A stretch of 64,000 nt of DNA from Prochlorococcus sp. AG-402-N23 (GCA_003216355.1 QCIX01000001.1:62001-126000); one strand, 5' to 3'; positions 28,307-38,721 are shown, counted from the first letter of the stretch. Program-made: numbers and translations. The notes: generated by a model from the sequence alone, not told the origin.

Positions 28307-28627
28307 TTACCATTTTAATAAATTAAAACTTTCCATATCTACAGTCACCCTATTCCTGTAAAGAGATAACAAGATAGCTAATCCAACTGCTGCTTCTGCG
28401 GCAGCTACAGTAATCACAAAAATTGTAAAAACTTGTCCTTGAATTAAATTATTATCAACATAGGAAGAAAACGCCATTAAGTTTATATTTACTGCATTTA
28501 GCATTAACTCAATGCTCATAAGAACTCTTACTGCATTTCTGCTATTTAATAATCCCCAAATACCAATGCAAAATAGTGCTGAAGAAACTATTAAAAAAGC
28601 TTGAAGAGGAATTGATTCTAAATTCAT
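28307..28627 (-). CDS. ndhE: NAD(P)H-quinone oxidoreductase subunit 4L (NdhE)
   Basis: Small NuoK-type membrane subunit: three helices, the second and third carrying the conserved glutamates in [17 protein letters not shown] and [14 protein letters not shown]. 106 residues. Fourth gene of the ndhA-ndhI-ndhG-ndhE operon, 18 bases after ndhG. Confidence 0.95.
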   Translation of the reverse strand: MNLESIPLQAFLIVSSALFCIGIWGLLNSRNAVRVLMSIELMLNAVNINLMAFSSYVDNNLIQGQVFTIFVITVAAAEAAVGLAILLSLYRNRVTVDMESFNLLKW

Positions 28628-28645
28628 AATAAGTAATACAAAAGG

Positions 28646-29245
28646 TTAATTTTTATTTGTAAGTAATGGTTCTGATGATTTTTCAATTAACTCTTGATCA
28701 ACAGGTAGTCCTGTCGAAATATCTTTGCTCATTACATCTCTTCTAGCTAAAACAATAGCTCCAATCATTGCCATTAAAAGTAAAACTGATGCTACTTCAA
28801 ATGGGAGTAAATAATCACTAAAAAGATGTTCACCAATCCTAATAGTTGATTCTTCTCCAATAGAGTTTTGAGGACTTGATAAGCTCCATACATTGGTCAA
28901 GTCAACTCTTATTAAGAGGCTTAGAAGGGTTAAACATATCGATGTTGATATAACTCTTCTCGATTTAATGTCATTAATAGGCTTTAAATCTTCTTTTTTA
29001 TTGACTAGCATTATTGCAAAAATTATTAATACATTCACTGCACCCACATAAACTAAAACTTGAGCTGCAGCAACAAAACTTGCATTTAATAGAAGATATA
29101 ATCCTGCAACACTCATGAAAACTCCACCAAGCAGAAATGCTGAATAAACAATACTTTCGAGCAACACAACACCAAGTGCTCCAATAATGACAACTAAAGA
29201 TAAAACTGTAAAACAAATAAATTGTGTTGTTATGGCAATGGACAT
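28646..29245 (-). CDS. ndhG: NAD(P)H-quinone oxidoreductase subunit 6 (NdhG)
   Basis: NuoJ-type five-helix membrane subunit of NDH-1; AAQVLVYVGAVNVLIIFAIMLV is the characteristic third helix with its pi-bulge glycine region. 199 residues, with the usual long loop before the last helix. Thirteen bases after ndhI in the operon. Confidence 0.94.
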   Translation of the reverse strand: MSIAITTQFICFTVLSLVVIIGALGVVLLESIVYSAFLLGGVFMSVAGLYLLLNASFVAAAQVLVYVGAVNVLIIFAIMLVNKKEDLKPINDIKSRRVISTSICLTLLSLLIRVDLTNVWSLSSPQNSIGEESTIRIGEHLFSDYLLPFEVASVLLLMAMIGAIVLARRDVMSKDISTGLPVDQELIEKSSEPLLTNKN

Positions 29246-29258
29246 AAATTAATGTGAA

Positions 29259-29885
29259 TTAATTGTTTGGATTAGAAACTTTATCTTTATTTTCATTGGA
29301 TTCAGGCCTCATCCAATCATAAACTTCTTCCGGTAATTTACCAACTCTTGCATCTGAAGCTGGGATTTCATGAGGGTCCATGACACCTTTAGGAAGATAG
29401 GCAAGTTCTCTTAGAGGTTTAACTGAAGGATCTGTTGTAACATTTGTGGGTAGTCTGCCAAGTGCGACATTGTCGAAATTTAAATTGTGCCTGTCAAAAG
29501 TAGCTAATTCATATTCTTCAGTCATTGACAGACAATTAGTTGGGCAATATTCAACACAATTTCCGCAAAAAATACAAACTCCAAAATCTATTGAATAATT
29601 TCTAAGTTCCTTTTTTTTGGTTTCTTTATTCATTACCCAATCAACTACTGGCAGATTTATAGGACATACTCTCACACAAACTTCACAAGCAATACATTTA
29701 TCAAATTCATAATGTATCCTTCCTCTATATCTTTCAGAAGGTATTAATTTTTCATATGGATATTGAACAGTAACTGGTCTTCTTCGAAGATGATCAAAAG
29801 TTACAGATATACCATTGTATAAATATTTGCCAGCATTAAATGCTTCTTTGATATAGCTATTTATTTGTTGAAGGAAATTGTTCAT
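29259..29885 (-). CDS. ndhI: NAD(P)H-quinone oxidoreductase subunit I (NdhI)
   Basis: Peripheral arm iron-sulfur subunit with two 4Fe-4S ferredoxin motifs: C64/C67/C70/C74 and C104/C107/C110/C114, each ending in CP. In photosynthetic NDH-1 these clusters carry electrons from ferredoxin to plastoquinone. 208 residues. Follows ndhA by 68 bases. Confidence 0.96.
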   Translation of the reverse strand: MNNFLQQINSYIKEAFNAGKYLYNGISVTFDHLRRRPVTVQYPYEKLIPSERYRGRIHYEFDKCIACEVCVRVCPINLPVVDWVMNKETKKKELRNYSIDFGVCIFCGNCVEYCPTNCLSMTEEYELATFDRHNLNFDNVALGRLPTNVTTDPSVKPLRELAYLPKGVMDPHEIPASDARVGKLPEEVYDWMRPESNENKDKVSNPNN

Positions 29886-29953
29886 TTCGAAAAATTTACT
29901 TAGTTATTTTATTTTAGTGGATTAATTTTAAATTTAAGTATTTTTACTTAAAT

Positions 29954-31072
29954 TTAACCACCAAAGAATTGCGGAAAAGCAAGTTTTAATCCTGCTGTTA
30001 TCAAAAGATTAGCAAGAGAAATTGGCAGAAGAAACTTCCATCCTAGATCCAAGAGTTGATCAATTCTTACTCTAGGAGTTGTCCAACGTAATAATATTGC
30101 AATAAAAACTAAAAGATATGCTTTCAGTACAGTCATTACAATTCCTATTGATGCAGTGAAAACCTGAATAAAGGGTGCATTAATAGGTAAATTAAGAAAC
30201 TTAGCTATTAATTCAACTGGAATAGGAAAACCCCATCCTCCCAAATAAAGTATTGATACTAATAAAGCGGAAAGAATTAAATTAATGTAACTACCCAGGT
30301 AGAACAATGCGAATTTCATCCCTGCATATTCAGTTTGATATCCCGCAACTAATTCTTCTTCAGCTTCGGGTAAGTCAAAGGGAAGTCTCTCACATTCTGC
30401 AAGAGCACAAATCCAAAAGACTATAAAACCAACTGGTTGTCTCCATATATTCCAACTTAGGATTCCAGCACCACTTTGTTGGTTGACAATGTCAACAGTA
30501 CTTAAAGAATTTGTCATTAGTACGATAGCCAGTACAGATAAAGCTAAAGGAATTTCATAACTTATTGATTGTGCCGCTGCTCTTAACCCTCCTAATAAAG
30601 AATACTTATTATTTGATGCGTATCCGCTCATAAGAAGACCAATTGGTTGAATACTGCTTAAAGCAATCCATAGGAAAATTCCAATGCCAACATTACTTAT
30701 TAAAAGATTTTGTCCAAAAGGAACAATTAGCCAGGACAGAATCACTGGGACAAGAACTAATATAGGTCCTGCAGTGAAGAGAATCCCATCCGCTTTCGCA
30801 GGAATAATATCTTCTTTGACAAGTAACTTAAGACCATCTGCAATTGGTTGGAGGACGCCGAGCGCTCCAGCATATTCTGGACCTATTCTTTGTTGAGCAG
30901 CAGCAGATATTTTTCTTTCAAGCCAAACTGTTACTAAAACGCCAACAACTGCCGCTACCAAAACCAAAAGCATAGGAAGAGGGAGCCATATTATATGAGC
31001 GATTTCGCTGGAAAGGCCAAAACCTTTTAAGAATTCATTAAAGCTATATTCGAGATCTAATCCGTATTCCAA
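29954..31072 (-). CDS. ndhA: NAD(P)H-quinone oxidoreductase subunit 1 (NdhA)
   Basis: NuoH-type membrane subunit near the quinone site. Conserved loop features [20 protein letters not shown] and [20 protein letters not shown] are complete; eight to nine helices, 372 residues. Promoter-proximal gene of the leftward ndhA-I-G-E operon; a 75-base gap separates it from gltA, which is read in the same direction. Confidence 0.96.
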   Translation of the reverse strand: MEYGLDLEYSFNEFLKGFGLSSEIAHIIWLPLPMLLVLVAAVVGVLVTVWLERKISAAAQQRIGPEYAGALGVLQPIADGLKLLVKEDIIPAKADGILFTAGPILVLVPVILSWLIVPFGQNLLISNVGIGIFLWIALSSIQPIGLLMSGYASNNKYSLLGGLRAAAQSISYEIPLALSVLAIVLMTNSLSTVDIVNQQSGAGILSWNIWRQPVGFIVFWICALAECERLPFDLPEAEEELVAGYQTEYAGMKFALFYLGSYINLILSALLVSILYLGGWGFPIPVELIAKFLNLPINAPFIQVFTASIGIVMTVLKAYLLVFIAILLRWTTPRVRIDQLLDLGWKFLLPISLANLLITAGLKLAFPQFFGG

Positions 31073-31147
31073 AATTTTTATGTTATTTACTTAATAGATT
31101 AACTCTTCACAAACAATATGTGTGTTTTTTATGAAAAGCTGCAAATA

Positions 31148-32293
31148 TTATTCTCTACTTTCTAAGCTGATCCAATCTCTTGGTGCTGAACCTGTATAGA
31201 TTTGCGATGGTCTGAAAATTCTATTTGCTCCAAGTTGCTCTCTCCAATGAGCTAACCAACCAGCCACTCTAGATATGGCAAAAATTGGAGTAAATAAATC
31301 ACGAGGAATACCAAGTTTTCTATAAACAAGGCCAGAATAAAAATCCACGTTAGGGAATATACCCTTAGGTCCAAGTCTTGGTATTGCCTCTGACTCAAGT
31401 GATTTAGCAACTTCATACATTTCATCTGCTCCAAATCTAATAAAAAGTTCTTCTGCAAGTTTTTGAAGAATTATTGCTCTTGGATCTTTGACTTTATATT
31501 CTCTGTGGCCAAAGCCCATTATCTTACTTTTATTTTTTATTGCATTATCTAAAAAAGACCCAGCATTTTCTGGGGTTTTAATCTCTTCTAACATCGCAAT
31601 CACATCCTCGTTTGCTCCTCCATGCAATGGGCCAGCTAAGGTTCCTACTGCAGAGGCGATGACAGCATATGGATCTGTAAGAGTACTTGCAGTCACTCTA
31701 GCGCTAAATGTACTTGCGTTTAAACTATGTTCGGCATGTAGAATTAGGCACCTATCAAAAACTTTTGCGGCTATAGGATCTTGTTCTTTTTCAGTCAACA
31801 TGTAAAGAAAATTTGATGAATAAGTTAGATCATCTCTAGGTTGAATTGGGTCTTGTCCTTTTCTAATAAGTTGGAACGCTGCAATCATCGTGGGTATTTT
31901 TGCTATTAGTCTTATGACTGCGTTGTAGATGTAATTAGGATCATCTATTGCTCTACGCGAATAGAAGAGCCCCAAAGAAGCTGCACTAGATTGAAGAGCA
32001 TCCATAGGATGACCAGTTGCAGGGAAACATTTCATCATATCTCTAACTCTAAAACTTAACCTTCGATGCATCTGAACTTCTTGCTCGAAATCTCTTAGTT
32101 GAATAGCTGTGGGCAATTCACCCCAAATCAATAGGTAAGCGGTTTCTAAAAAACTGCTTTTTTTGGATAGTTCCTCAATGGAATAGCCTCTGTACAATAA
32201 TTTACCTTTGTTACCGTCAATATCACATATGGATGAATTAGTAACAGGGACACCCTCTAATCCTGGTTTTAAAATTAGTTTGTTACTATCCAA
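31148..32293 (-). CDS. gltA: citrate synthase
   Basis: Condenses oxaloacetate and acetyl-CoA; in this organism it mainly feeds 2-oxoglutarate for ammonium assimilation. Catalytic H224 (GPLHGGANE) and H263 (GFGHREYKVKDPR) are present with the PNVDFYSG aspartate near the C-terminus and HAEHSLNASTF. 381 residues fits the short type II-like bacterial form. The 126-base upstream region shows no clear NtcA site (GTA-N8-TAC). Confidence 0.95.
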   Translation of the reverse strand: MDSNKLILKPGLEGVPVTNSSICDIDGNKGKLLYRGYSIEELSKKSSFLETAYLLIWGELPTAIQLRDFEQEVQMHRRLSFRVRDMMKCFPATGHPMDALQSSAASLGLFYSRRAIDDPNYIYNAVIRLIAKIPTMIAAFQLIRKGQDPIQPRDDLTYSSNFLYMLTEKEQDPIAAKVFDRCLILHAEHSLNASTFSARVTASTLTDPYAVIASAVGTLAGPLHGGANEDVIAMLEEIKTPENAGSFLDNAIKNKSKIMGFGHREYKVKDPRAIILQKLAEELFIRFGADEMYEVAKSLESEAIPRLGPKGIFPNVDFYSGLVYRKLGIPRDLFTPIFAISRVAGWLAHWREQLGANRIFRPSQIYTGSAPRDWISLESRE

Positions 32294-32419
32294 TTGCTTA
32301 ATTCAATATCAAATACTTATAGATTAAAGATAGTCAAATAATTTTTAATTAACCACAAGATATCAACTTCGCAAAAAATTAAAATGATTGTTTTTGAAGC
32401 TTGTTTGAATAAATTTAAT

Positions 32420-33886
32420 TTAAAGAATGTTTAAAATTGTTTCTCTGTAAATAATTGGATTTTTTTCAGGAATAGACTGACTTATGATTTCTAGCGATTC
32501 TTCATTTGATATTTTTAAAATATTTTTAATGAGAAAATTAAGGTCCTGCAAATTAGAAAAATATTTAATTTTATTAGAATTACCATCTTTGATATCAACT
32601 TTTGAATAAAGAAAAGCAGATTTATCTTTATTACTTTTTAGGTTAAAAAATTTTTTTGATATTTTCTCAAATTCTTTACCATCAATTAAATTATTACTTA
32701 TGATTTGTAAACCTTTTGATTCTATCGAATAGATATTTTCAAAAGATAATTGTTTTATAACATCGTCTTTTTCTTCAAGAATATTTTTGGAATATATCGA
32801 ATAAATATCTTCGTTTTGTTTCAAAGTATATTTGTTGAAATCTTTTAGCTTTCTCAAAGCACTTAAATCAAATTGATCTTCATTATTTTTTTCAAACGTA
32901 ATAAGCCAATCTTTATTTGAATTGAGAATTAAAATGTTTTGATTATTATTTTGATTAAACTCTTCAAAAAAACTGAGTTGAAAATCATTTATTAAGGGAT
33001 TAAGATGGTTGTCAAAATTTTTCATATCACAAAAAATTAAATTTTCAGGATTATCTTTATTACTATTCTCTTTATTCATTAACTTTTCATAAGTAAGAAT
33101 ATCAATATTTTTTTTATTATTTAGTAAATATGATTTTAAAATTAGTTGCTTATTTTTAAAGTCAAAAATTGTAGCAATTTTATCCTCATTATTCTCAGGA
33201 AAAATTTCTTTATTAAAAAATTTATTTTCCAAAAATTTATTTGTGAATAATATATTTTTTTCATTGTTCAGTCCAACAAGTTCTCCCTCATATTGAAATT
33301 TTTTTTTCTTAAAATTTTTACTAGAGATAATACTATTTTTGATTAATTTTTTATCTGTTGAAGCAATTATATAATTATCGTCGGTTCGGTATATATATTT
33401 AAGAAAATTTATTTTGTTTTCTCTATTAATTGAAATTATCTCATCAATCTTATTTATTTTATTAGGCAAATTTAATAAATCATCTATTGTTTTTTCTGGC
33501 TTAATTTTAAAAACAATCAAAATATCATCTTCAAGCTTTTTATTATTTTCAAAAGTTGAGATTGTAAGTTCATTATTATAGATATCTTCTAATTTATTGT
33601 TGCCTAGATCTATTCCTAAGTAATCTAATATAGAGTCTTTTATTAAAAAAAAGTTATCTTTATTTGTTGGATTTTTATCCTTTTCATTATTATTAACGAT
33701 ATTAAAACTATTTAAATTTGAAATAAATAATAATTTATTGTTTTCAGGTGCATATTTTAAGATTTTTAGTTGCTCAATATTTGTACTTTGTTCCTTCTTT
33801 TTATTAGTAGAAACTTTTTTAAAACCAAAAAAAAGTAATAAAGATAATAATAGGATTATTGCTACTACTCTAAGTTTCATTATCAA
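32420..33886 (-). CDS. membrane-anchored protein of unknown function
   Basis: 488 residues with one N-terminal hydrophobic helix (about 5-22, VVAIILLLSLLLFFGF) followed by a basic segment and a large soluble part very rich in Lys, Asn, Ile and Glu. The helix lacks a lipobox and looks like a signal anchor, placing the bulk outside the cytoplasm or in the lumen (inference). General plan recalls the cyanobacterial DUF3352 family, but no decisive motif was seen. Codon use is pushed to the AT extreme relative to neighbours. Translation may start at codon 1 or at codon 3. Confidence 0.7.
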   Translation of the reverse strand: MIMKLRVVAIILLLSLLLFFGFKKVSTNKKKEQSTNIEQLKILKYAPENNKLLFISNLNSFNIVNNNEKDKNPTNKDNFFLIKDSILDYLGIDLGNNKLEDIYNNELTISTFENNKKLEDDILIVFKIKPEKTIDDLLNLPNKINKIDEIISINRENKINFLKYIYRTDDNYIIASTDKKLIKNSIISSKNFKKKKFQYEGELVGLNNEKNILFTNKFLENKFFNKEIFPENNEDKIATIFDFKNKQLILKSYLLNNKKNIDILTYEKLMNKENSNKDNPENLIFCDMKNFDNHLNPLINDFQLSFFEEFNQNNNQNILILNSNKDWLITFEKNNEDQFDLSALRKLKDFNKYTLKQNEDIYSIYSKNILEEKDDVIKQLSFENIYSIESKGLQIISNNLIDGKEFEKISKKFFNLKSNKDKSAFLYSKVDIKDGNSNKIKYFSNLQDLNFLIKNILKISNEESLEIISQSIPEKNPIIYRETILNIL

Positions 33887-33969
33887 TGTTTATTTTTATT
33901 TTTAACAATAAATTTCCTACTGCAACTTAATTTATTAAATTGTAAATAACACATAATTTATCCTATAAA

Positions 33970-34320
33970 TTGGGAAGTTATCCAAAATCTATAAATGCTT
34001 CTAGTCTAAATGATTGGTTTAATTCTGAGAAAGAAGATCCAGTCTTGATTGATGTAAGAGAGCAGTCAGAGCTTGAACTGGCTCGTTTCTCAAAAGAATT
34101 TTTACATATACCAATTAGTAAAGTTACATCTGAATATGTTGAAGAAATATTTGCTGGTTTATTAGATAGAGAAATTGTGGTTACCTGTCATGCAGGAATA
34201 AGAAGTTATAACTTTTCTCAATGGTGCTTGGATAATAATATTGTGAGCGAAATATGGAATTTGGAGGAGGGTATTGATGGATGGAGTAGATATATTGACC
34301 CATCAATACCAAGGTATTGA
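33970..34320 (+). CDS. single-domain rhodanese-like protein
   Basis: 116 residues forming one rhodanese domain: LIDVREQSELELARF near the N-terminus and active-site loop VVTCHAGIRS with the catalytic Cys, then GIDGWSRYIDP at the end. The six-residue loop suits a sulfurtransferase; the physiological acceptor is unknown. The start is TTG (GSYPKSINAS); no ATG precedes the domain. It abuts the convergent trpB stop. Confidence 0.85.
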   Translation: MGSYPKSINASSLNDWFNSEKEDPVLIDVREQSELELARFSKEFLHIPISKVTSEYVEEIFAGLLDREIVVTCHAGIRSYNFSQWCLDNNIVSEIWNLEEGIDGWSRYIDPSIPRY

Positions 34321-35565
34321 TTAAATATCTAATGAAGATGCAACAGTATTAACATCTTTGTCGCCTCTTCCAGAGCAATTGATAACTATATGAGTATCTT
34401 TTTCAAGAGTAGGGCATAATTTATCTAACCAAGCAAAGGCATGGGAAGTTTCAAGTGCAGGAATAATTCCTTCTAGTTCACTAACAAGTTTTAAAGCGTC
34501 TAAAGCTTCTTGATCTGTGACTGATCCATATTCTGCTCTACCTATTTCTTTTAAATGGCTATGTTCAGGACCTACTCCAGGGTAATCTAAACCTGCACTT
34601 ATTGAGTGAGCTTCTTGTACTTGACCATTATCATCTTGCAAGAGAAGACTCATTGATCCATGCAAAATTCCAACTGACCCTTTAGTGATAGTGGCAGCAT
34701 GTTTGTCAGTATCAACTCCGCTTCCTGCGGCTTCAACCCCAATAAGACGCACAGAAGTTTCTTTAACAAAAGGATGGAAAAGCCCCATTGCATTTGATCC
34801 CCCACCTACACAAGCAAGCAAAATATCGGGAAAAGATCCAAATGATTCTAAACATTGTTTTTTAGTTTCTTCTCCTATAACTGCATGAAAATCTCGCACA
34901 ATCTTTGGGAAAGGGTGTGGGCCGGCAACAGATCCTAAAATGTAGTGTGTGGTTTCGACATTAGAAACCCAATCTCTAATGGCTTCACTAGTGGCATCCT
35001 TAAGTGTTGCAGTTCCAGAATTTACAACTTTAACTTCAGCTCCTAGAAGTTTCATTCTGAAAACGTTAAGGGATTGCCTTTTTATATCTTCAGCACCCAT
35101 GTAGATAATACATTTCAAGCCAAATCTCGCACAAACAGTAGCAGTAGCAACTCCGTGCTGACCTGCTCCAGTTTCTGCAATTATTCTTTTTTTGCCCATT
35201 CTTATTGCAAGTAAAGCCTGTCCGAGGGCATTATTAATTTTGTGAGCCCCAGTATGATTTAAATCTTCTCTTTTAAGCCATATTCTAGGAGTTGCTTGTT
35301 TAGTTTTGTAATGTTCAGTAAGTCTTTTGGCTTCATAAAGTGGTGTTTCTCTTCCTACATAAGTCTTAAGGAGATGATTTAATTCTTCTACAAAAAGTTT
35401 ATCTTTCCATGCATTAGATGCAGCTGTTTCAAGCTCAAAAAGAGCAGGCATTAGCGTTTCAGGAACATATTGACCACCATATTTTCCAAATCTTCCCTCT
35501 TTGGAGGGTTGATTTAAATCGTCATTTTTATAGTTCTGATCTTTGCGAGAAAATGTACTTACCAC
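34321..35565 (-). CDS. trpB: tryptophan synthase beta chain
   Basis: PLP enzyme joining indole and serine. The PLP lysine is K109 in [14 protein letters not shown], with the phosphate loop [10 protein letters not shown] and [19 protein letters not shown] at the N-terminus. 414 residues. Standing alone without trpA, as usual in cyanobacteria. Divergent from the SUI1 gene. Confidence 0.97.
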   Translation of the reverse strand: MVSTFSRKDQNYKNDDLNQPSKEGRFGKYGGQYVPETLMPALFELETAASNAWKDKLFVEELNHLLKTYVGRETPLYEAKRLTEHYKTKQATPRIWLKREDLNHTGAHKINNALGQALLAIRMGKKRIIAETGAGQHGVATATVCARFGLKCIIYMGAEDIKRQSLNVFRMKLLGAEVKVVNSGTATLKDATSEAIRDWVSNVETTHYILGSVAGPHPFPKIVRDFHAVIGEETKKQCLESFGSFPDILLACVGGGSNAMGLFHPFVKETSVRLIGVEAAGSGVDTDKHAATITKGSVGILHGSMSLLLQDDNGQVQEAHSISAGLDYPGVGPEHSHLKEIGRAEYGSVTDQEALDALKLVSELEGIIPALETSHAFAWLDKLCPTLEKDTHIVINCSGRGDKDVNTVASSLDI

Positions 35566-35613
35566 TTTTTCTATAGAATAAGTATTAACTAACTATAGAT
35601 TATATTGAAAATA

Positions 35614-35925
35614 ATGGGAAAAAAGAATTGGATCGAATTTGATAATCAACAAAAAAAATCTGAAGAAACAGCTCATGAAGATAATTTTAATAAAAGATCA
35701 AAAATAAATATTTCAAAACAAAAAAAAGGCAAAAAGGGTAAGACTATAACTTTAATTAAAGGGTTAGGAACTCACGATGCAATCTTATTAAAAGAATTAC
35801 TAAAAAAAATTAAAGTTTTTTGTGGTACTGGGGGAACATTAGTTGATAGTAATATCCAGTTACAGGGTGATATGGTATCGAAATCAATTGAGTTTCTTCG
35901 TAAAGAGGGATTTCATAATTTATGA
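35614..35925 (+). CDS. SUI1/YciH-family translation factor
   Basis: 103 residues: a charged, Lys-rich N-terminus (1-45) and a SUI1 domain (about 46-103, TLIKGLGTHD, GTGGTLVDSNIQLQGD). The bacterial YciH proteins are related to eukaryotic eIF1 and influence initiation fidelity in vitro. The ATG giving MGKKNWIEFD is preferred to a TTG nine bases earlier. Precedes cysC by about 30 bases in the same direction. Confidence 0.88.
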   Translation: MGKKNWIEFDNQQKKSEETAHEDNFNKRSKINISKQKKGKKGKTITLIKGLGTHDAILLKELLKKIKVFCGTGGTLVDSNIQLQGDMVSKSIEFLRKEGFHNL

Positions 35926-35955
35926 AACAGGGGTTAGGATAGGTTTTTAATTTTG

Positions 35956-36591
35956 ATGATCCCAACAATGAAAGAACAAGATCAAACAAAGTCAACCAAT
36001 ATAAAGTGGCACAATTTAACTATTGATAGAGAAAAGTTAGAGAAAATGAGAGGTCATAAAGGAATGGTTATCTGGTTTACAGGTTTATCTGGCTCTGGTA
36101 AAAGTACTTTAGCCAACGCTTTAAATGAAGTTTTACACTTAGATGGTTTTTCGACTTATGTGTTGGATGGAGATAATATTAGACACGGTTTATGTAAAGA
36201 TCTTGGTTTTTCGGATCAAGATAGAGAAGAAAATATACGAAGAATTGGAGAAGTTGCGAATTTATTTATGAATGCTGGGATAATTACTATTACAGCATTC
36301 GTTTCACCATTTATTAGCGATAGAGATAAGGTGAGAAAAATTATTGGATCTAAGGATTTTATTGAAGTTTATTGTGCTGCTGATATCGCAGTTTGCGAAA
36401 ATAGGGATACTAAAGGTCTTTATAAGAAAGCTCGTTTGGGTGAAATTAAAGAATTTACAGGGATTTCTAGTCCATATGAAGCTCCTCATAATCCTGAAAT
36501 TGTTGTTGATACAGGTTCTTTAGACTTAAATGATTCCGTTGAAAAAGTTATGAACTACCTTAAAAAAGAAAACTTTCTTAACAAGGCCTAA
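35956..36591 (+). CDS. cysC: adenylylsulfate kinase
   Basis: Phosphorylates APS to PAPS in sulfate activation. Walker A GLSGSGKST lies near residues 43-51, followed by YVLDGDNIRHGLCKDLGFS and the FVSPFISDRD and KGLYKKARLGEI segments typical of CysC. About 211 residues. Start choice between the ATG used here and another four codons later (MKEQDQTKS) is open; a TTG one codon earlier is less likely. Confidence 0.93.
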   Translation: MIPTMKEQDQTKSTNIKWHNLTIDREKLEKMRGHKGMVIWFTGLSGSGKSTLANALNEVLHLDGFSTYVLDGDNIRHGLCKDLGFSDQDREENIRRIGEVANLFMNAGIITITAFVSPFISDRDKVRKIIGSKDFIEVYCAADIAVCENRDTKGLYKKARLGEIKEFTGISSPYEAPHNPEIVVDTGSLDLNDSVEKVMNYLKKENFLNKA

Positions 36592-36604
36592 AAGAAAAAT
36601 GAAT

Positions 36605-37165
36605 TCATTTATTTTGAAGATAATTGTCAGGTCCAATAGTTGATAACTTACTATTTTTAGTTCTTACCTGTGTATGTAGATTTTCTCTAAATTCTTTTAA
36701 ATTTTTCTTTATGGATTCATCAAATAAACTGATAATCTCTATTGCCAATAATCCAGCATTCTGACCTCCATTAATTGCAACTGTTGCAACTGGAATCCCA
36801 GCGGGCATTTGAACGATTGATAAAAGAGAGTCAATCCCCTTAAGTGTCTTGCTCTCTACTGGTACGCCAATTACAGGAATGCAAGTTATGGATGCCAGCA
36901 TTCCTGGAAGATGAGCAGCACCACCAGCACCGGCAATTATTACTTTTATGTTTTCTGATTCTGCATTTTTTGCATATTCCATCATTTCCATAGGTGTTCT
37001 ATGAGCAGAAAGTATACAAACTTCAGTTTTTATTCCAAATTCTCTTAAAACATCAATGGCTGGTTTCAATGTTTTTAGATCTGAATCACTACCCATTACG
37101 ACAGCAATTTTATAAATATCTTTAGAATTCAATTCTGACAAAATAACAAAACAATTCTTTCCCAT
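36605..37165 (-). CDS. purE: N5-carboxyaminoimidazole ribonucleotide mutase
   Basis: Purine biosynthesis, moves the carboxyl group of N5-CAIR to C4. Motifs GSDSD (25-29), SAHRTP and GAGGAAHLPGM identify class I PurE. Start is the ATG at MGKNCFVIL; a TTG four codons upstream is possible but unneeded. 186 residues, somewhat long because of extra residues at both ends (about 16 before the core and a tail after FRENLHTQ). Confidence 0.93.
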   Translation of the reverse strand: MGKNCFVILSELNSKDIYKIAVVMGSDSDLKTLKPAIDVLREFGIKTEVCILSAHRTPMEMMEYAKNAESENIKVIIAGAGGAAHLPGMLASITCIPVIGVPVESKTLKGIDSLLSIVQMPAGIPVATVAINGGQNAGLLAIEIISLFDESIKKNLKEFRENLHTQVRTKNSKLSTIGPDNYLQNK

Positions 37166-37230
37166 AATGGCGTGCAATTAATTTGGCGCCAGTTAGTTAG
37201 TATAAAAAGAATAAATTTTCATAGAATATT

Positions 37231-37932
37231 ATGACGTCAAATAAGATTATCGAAAAGACTGAAGTTAGGGAGTACTTTAATGGAACTGGCTTTGAAAGAT
37301 GGAATAAAATTTATAGCAAATCTGATGAAATTAATACAGTTCAGAAAAATATTAGGAAAGGACATCAAAAAACTGTAGATGATGTAGTCTCATACATCAA
37401 AAATTATCCTGAACTAACAAAAAAAAGTTATTGTGATGCAGGCTGTGGAGTGGGAAGTCTTTCCATACCTTTACTAAGACTTGGTATAAAAGAACTACAA
37501 GTGAGCGATATTTCTTCTGAAATGATTAAAGAAACAAAGAAACGTATTAATGAATTAGGTTTGAATCAAGGTAAAATTAAATATGAAGTTTGTGATCTAG
37601 AAAAATTAAAAGGATTATTTGATGTTGTAGTTTGTTTGGATGTATTTATTCATTATCCTCAACCGGTCGCAGAAGAAATGGTCCAACATTTATGCGATCT
37701 AAGCAAAGAAAAACTTATCGTTAGCTTTGCTCCTTATACTCCAGTTCTTGCTGTTCTAAAAAATATTGGGAAATTATTTCCTGGGCCAAGTAAAACTACA
37801 AGAGCATATACATTGAAAGAAAAGGGTATTATTGATGCTGCTAAAGAAAGAGGATTTAAAGTGGTTAAAAAGAAATTAAATCAAGCTCCTTTTTATTTTT
37901 CAAAACTAATTGAATTCGAAAAGATTAAATAA
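37231..37932 (+). CDS. chlM: Mg-protoporphyrin IX methyltransferase
   Basis: SAM-dependent O-methyltransferase of chlorophyll synthesis. Glycine-rich motif I DAGCGVGSLS (69-78) and the N-terminal VREYFNGTGFERWNKIYS are typical of ChlM/BchM; VVCLDVFIHYPQ forms the later SAM/catalytic segment. 233 residues. Transcribed away from purE across about 65 bases and convergent with rre1 one base away. Confidence 0.94.
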   Translation: MTSNKIIEKTEVREYFNGTGFERWNKIYSKSDEINTVQKNIRKGHQKTVDDVVSYIKNYPELTKKSYCDAGCGVGSLSIPLLRLGIKELQVSDISSEMIKETKKRINELGLNQGKIKYEVCDLEKLKGLFDVVVCLDVFIHYPQPVAEEMVQHLCDLSKEKLIVSFAPYTPVLAVLKNIGKLFPGPSKTTRAYTLKEKGIIDAAKERGFKVVKKKLNQAPFYFSKLIEFEKIK

Positions 37933-37933
37933 T

Positions 37934-38662
37934 TTATTTTACTAAATGATTTTCAAGTGCATAACGAACTAATTCGGTTCGGCTAGATGTACCTGTCTTG
38001 ATAAAAAGTCTACTTACATATTTCTCAACATTTCTAATTGATGTTTCAAGCTGTCTTGCAATTTCCTTGTTCATCAGTCCCTCTGCTACTAGTTGAAGCA
38101 CACTTGCTTCTCTTGGAGTAAAACTAGGAAGATTTATTTTATTTTCTGGATTTGTCTGGTTTTGGTCTGTGAGCATAGATTTTATTTCAGTAATTTGTTT
38201 TGCCATTTTGCTTACATCAATATCTGCGAATCGTGCCGCTTCTTTTAGTAAACGTTCTTGTCTGTTGATTACATTTTTAACTCTTGCAGCTAATTCATCG
38301 GGATCGAAAGGTTTGGAAATATAATCGTCAACTCCTGCAAGATAACCTTCAGTTCTGTCTAGGGTCATTCCTTTTGCAGTTAGAAAAATAACTGGAGTTC
38401 CCCCTAATTTTTCATCCTCTCTAATTTTTTCTAATAAAGCATAACCGTTGGCTCGGGGCATCATAACATCGCTAATTATCAAATCGGGGAAAACTGTTTG
38501 AGCTTTTTCCCAACCATCCTCTCCATCAACTGCAATAAATATTTCAAAGCCCTCATCTTCTAGAAATGTTTTTACAGCTGTTCTTAAACCAGGCTCATCA
38601 TCAACTAATAAAATTCTTGATTTTCTTCCCGGTTCATTATTTATTTGATTAATTTCATTCAT
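37934..38662 (-). CDS. rre1: NarL/LuxR-type response regulator Rre1 (Ycf29)
   Basis: Receiver domain (about 15-130; D21/D22, phospho-acceptor D65 in IISDVMMPRANGY, KPFDPDEL), linker, and GerE HTH (about 180-240; FTPREASVLQLVAEGLMNKE, VEKYVSRLFIKTGTSSRTEL). The sequence follows Rre1/Ycf29, which in Synechocystis with Hik34 controls heat-shock and stress genes. 242 residues. Its kinase is not nearby. Divergent from the cysteine desulfurase across 59 bases. Confidence 0.87.
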   Translation of the reverse strand: MNEINQINNEPGRKSRILLVDDEPGLRTAVKTFLEDEGFEIFIAVDGEDGWEKAQTVFPDLIISDVMMPRANGYALLEKIREDEKLGGTPVIFLTAKGMTLDRTEGYLAGVDDYISKPFDPDELAARVKNVINRQERLLKEAARFADIDVSKMAKQITEIKSMLTDQNQTNPENKINLPSFTPREASVLQLVAEGLMNKEIARQLETSIRNVEKYVSRLFIKTGTSSRTELVRYALENHLVK

Positions 38663-38721
38663 TTTTTTAATTCTTTAATTTGCTTTTCTAGTAATAAACA
38701 GAATTTTATATACTAAACATA

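Noticed and set aside
31073..31147. CACA...TGTG arms between gltA and ndhA as a terminator
   Set aside because: Arms of four bases with a long loop and no T run on the transcribed strand.
37184..37191. Palindrome TGGCGCCA between purE and chlM
   Set aside because: Eight bases only, stands out by GC content but matches no operator known to me; not enough to call a site.
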